Shown here: piece after piece, positions 61,830 to 64,000 of the stretch
Layout: each line of letters opens with the position of its first letter
Position numbering within the stretch: position 1 is the first letter of the stretch
Assembly (NCBI RefSeq): GCF_019925205.1
Contig: NC_083565.1
Location: 30,594,241 to 30,658,240, forward strand
Origin: Metopolophium dirhodum
Lineage: Eukaryota; Arthropoda; Insecta; Hemiptera; Aphididae
Length of the DNA: 64,000 nt
Direction of reading: 5' to 3'
Program-made: the position numbers and the translations under genes
Notes under the pieces: generated by a model
Databases searched by the model: none
Told to the model about the DNA's origin: nothing
What the model saw: the letters and a program-made list of their open reading frames with translations, nothing else

Positions 61830-62560
61830 TTTTAGATTCTGAGCGAAGCGATGAATGTATTGATTTTACAATGATGTGTGTTTTTTTTTTATTTTATTTT
61901 ATTTTTGTGTTTGTCATCACCTTTTAGGACAGTAACAACGCTTGGATTTTCTTCAACAGTAACTTTTCTGATAGGAAAGTGAATCTAGTTGGTACTTTGG
62001 GGGGTCAAAAGTAAAAAGTTCCCAATAGTTTTCAAAAGCGACGTGAAAAACAAAAGAAAAATTAAGGAAAAACGGGAATTTTAATATAAGATTACTCATA
62101 AGTTTGTCTACCTTTATCAAAAAAAAAATGTCTACTAGAAACTTATATTAAATTTTTATGAGCGTTTGAAATTTATATTTTTACAACATTTGATATTCAC
62201 TCGCTTTCTCATGTAACAATTTTCTTATTTTATAGTAATTAAAAAACGAATGACTGTAGATACTTGAAAATTTCACTGAATGTTTATATTAGCATTTTCT
62301 ATACACGATAAAATTTTGAAAATATTTTGACTCTTTTTGAGCTGTTTACGGACATTGTTAGTTTTCAATTTTTTTATTTTTTTTTTTTATAAATATCAAT
62401 AAAATTTTATTTGTTGGGTAAAAAAGCGTGAATATTTAATATAAGGCTCCTGATATATCGTTCTAATAGCAGTTAAAAAATATTAAAAATACATATGCAC
62501 GATTTTTTTTGTATAAGCATTTAAAGTTCAAATTTTGACAACATTTATCAATAATTTGTT
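61830..62560 (-). mobile_element. GATTCTGAGCG repeat family, copy 6 (reverse orientation, truncated)
   Basis: Starts TTTAGATTCTGAGCGAAGCG and runs to 'caaattttgacaacatttatc'. The distal left end is missing. A detached left-end fragment (aacaattctgagcggagac) lies in the opposite orientation at about 61700. Confidence 0.82.
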
Positions 62561-63285
62561 GAGAAAGAGTAAAGATGACCTTTTGACAGTCTAATCTAAA
62601 AGTACCAAACGACCCAACCTGGTGAGGGATCAACAATCGCATTTCTTATTCCACTGCAAGTAATTCACAATGATTGTTCTTTTTTTCTTTTAAACTATTT
62701 ATTAAAATGTACTATATCGACTTTATCCAGTCATTTTTATCTGTAAATTCAATAATAACTAATAGTTACGAATAAAATAAATATAATATAATGACGTTTA
62801 TTTATTTAATATAGAATCATAAATCAAGCTATCTGGTTAAAATTGAATATGTTTCTATGTTACAGGTACCTATCATCAAATATCAAAATGTGTGCTATAT
62901 TTATGCCCCTACAGCCCCACCAACCCCTACCAAAAAAAAAAAATCAAACCCCAGAGCCACTGATCTTAACATTAAGTGATTGATGATTTAAGTATTTTCA
63001 GCATCAAATGACTGGTTCTTTATTTTTCATATTCTCTAATCTTAATTTAAAGTATTTTCTATAGATGACCATTTTTAATCTTTATATCAAATAAAGAAGA
63101 AAAGATTTCAGTTCTGTGTAGTGGTAAACTATAAGAGTTAGTTAAACCCCAGTAGCCCCATCCCCCTTAAATGTGCCACTGGACATCACTCATTAATATA
63201 TACTTCTTAGTTAGTGATGTCCAATATTGTAAGCGATTAGATTAAACTATTAATTAAACAAAACTTAAACATTTTTGTGACACAG
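62561..63285. other. intergenic DNA
   Basis: Two C-rich patches (62907-62935, 63147-63172) look like transposon scraps. A perfect 11-bp hairpin TGGACATCACT…AGTGATGTCCA lies at 63180-63223. Confidence 0.5.
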
Positions 63286-63430
63286 GAACATACACACAGC
63301 CTCCCTTCTTTATGCATGGTCAAAAGCTGAAATGACCATGCGTTTGGCCAAGAAGAATTATTTTCCAAATATACCTGAGAATTTGAGAGCATTGTCAACA
63401 TTATTTGAAAATAGCCAATACAGAATGTAG
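63286..63430 (+). pseudogene. isolated C-terminal coding exon, unrecognised
   Basis: After the acceptor 'gtgacacag' a frame of 47 codons reads IHTASLLYAWSKAEMTMRLA and then KKNYFPNIPENLRALSTLF, ending …QYRM at TAG 63428-63430. Composition and the splice acceptor are coding-like. No upstream partner exon is visible in the window. It could be the tail of a transposon-related or lineage-specific protein. Confidence 0.5.
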
Positions 63431-64000
63431 TGATGATAGTTTTTTTTTCGAGGATGTTTCCAAGATGCAGATAACGGAATAATTAATGTAATTTTTACAT
63501 GTACAAAATGTTAATGATTATAATGACTATAATTAATAACTTTGTCTGCAATTAGGTATATAGGTACTTACATAAAATCAATGATAATACACACATTAGA
63601 TACTTATTAATAAGTTTAATAACTTGTTATAATTTCAATTTGAACAGTATAATCTCAAATCTCAATAATCAAAATAAATAATAAATAATATTTATCCATA
63701 TTGAAACTTGAATTATATCTGAAAAATAAATATGTTTAATAAAACCCCTTTTATGATATGGATAGGCAATAAAATATGAACTATTGCAGTAACCTACCAA
63801 ATCAGAATTGAAAATATGTACAGTAGGCAGTGATGGAACGAAGGAAAACATTTCTAGTGGAGGTCAATTCTTAGATCATATTATACAAGTATACCTAGGT
63901 GATCTAAGGTTCAATTAGGATTTACCAAGTATCACTTTCTGATATCTTTTAAGTTTTGCTATACATTATTACATTATTGTATTTACTCGAATTATTAAAA
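63431..64000. other. AT-rich intergenic DNA
   Basis: Contains the second copy of the TTAGATCATA palindrome (63871-63909). Otherwise nothing is supported. Confidence 0.45.

Noticed and set aside
1..64000. tRNA, rRNA or CRISPR features
   Set aside because: No cloverleaf B-box-like sequence in proper context, no rRNA-like block, and no regularly spaced repeat-spacer array was found by eye.

Overview
The window is about 64 kb of AT-rich eukaryotic nuclear DNA. It is probably from an aphid or a close hemipteran relative. That is an inference from GT-AG introns in the decayed genes, very AT-rich spacers full of TAGGTAGGTACC-like words, and a repeat family carrying GATTCTGAGCG that I associate with aphid genomes. 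No rRNA, tRNA, CRISPR array, bacterial operon or intact full-length conserved gene was seen. Most of the sequence is non-autonomous DNA transposons, nested in places, between decayed gene copies.

0-26 kb: a hAT fragment (147-430), a 421-bp long-TIR element (3276-3696), a tandem array (4056-4560), a broken LTR retrotransposon with a tRNA-Phe-type primer site and truncated gag (about 7700-8877), a 2-kb hAT element with a perfect 8-bp target duplication and a second element nested inside it (12402-14422), several short MITEs, a minisatellite (18420-19010), and a 5.6-kb composite TIR element (19934-25523) that holds at least three other elements and has a duplicated right end.

26-42 kb: two decayed, oppositely oriented copies of one unrecognised multi-exon gene (minus strand, 27825-30795; plus strand, 33216-34921). 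One exon of the minus copy is split by a 448-bp MITE, and the plus copy preserves the empty site. Copies of the GATTCTGAGCG family surround them (26716, 37991, 40151), and a strong nested hairpin lies at 36135-36217.

42-54 kb: hAT MITEs, then small spliced-looking exons with a SUMO-interaction-like motif (48303-49229), an inverted, frame-broken duplicate of one of those exons (50007-50251), and an intron-containing FMR1/FXR paralogue (50769-53762). The paralogue keeps parts of both Agenet/Tudor domains and both KH domains but has two in-frame stops, one frameshift, an altered KH2 GXXG loop and no RGG tail. The last upstream exon and the first FMR1-like exon share phase 0, so a chimeric gene is possible.

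54-64 kb: more hAT MITEs with clear target duplications, a possible two-exon gene for a small secreted His/Pro-rich protein on the minus strand (59933-60479), another GATTCTGAGCG-family copy, and a stray coding exon at 63286-63430.

Family names for the FMR1-like protein, Ty3/gypsy gag, tRNA-Phe primer site and hAT TIRs rest on remembered family features. Boundaries, stops, phases and target duplications were read directly from the sequence.
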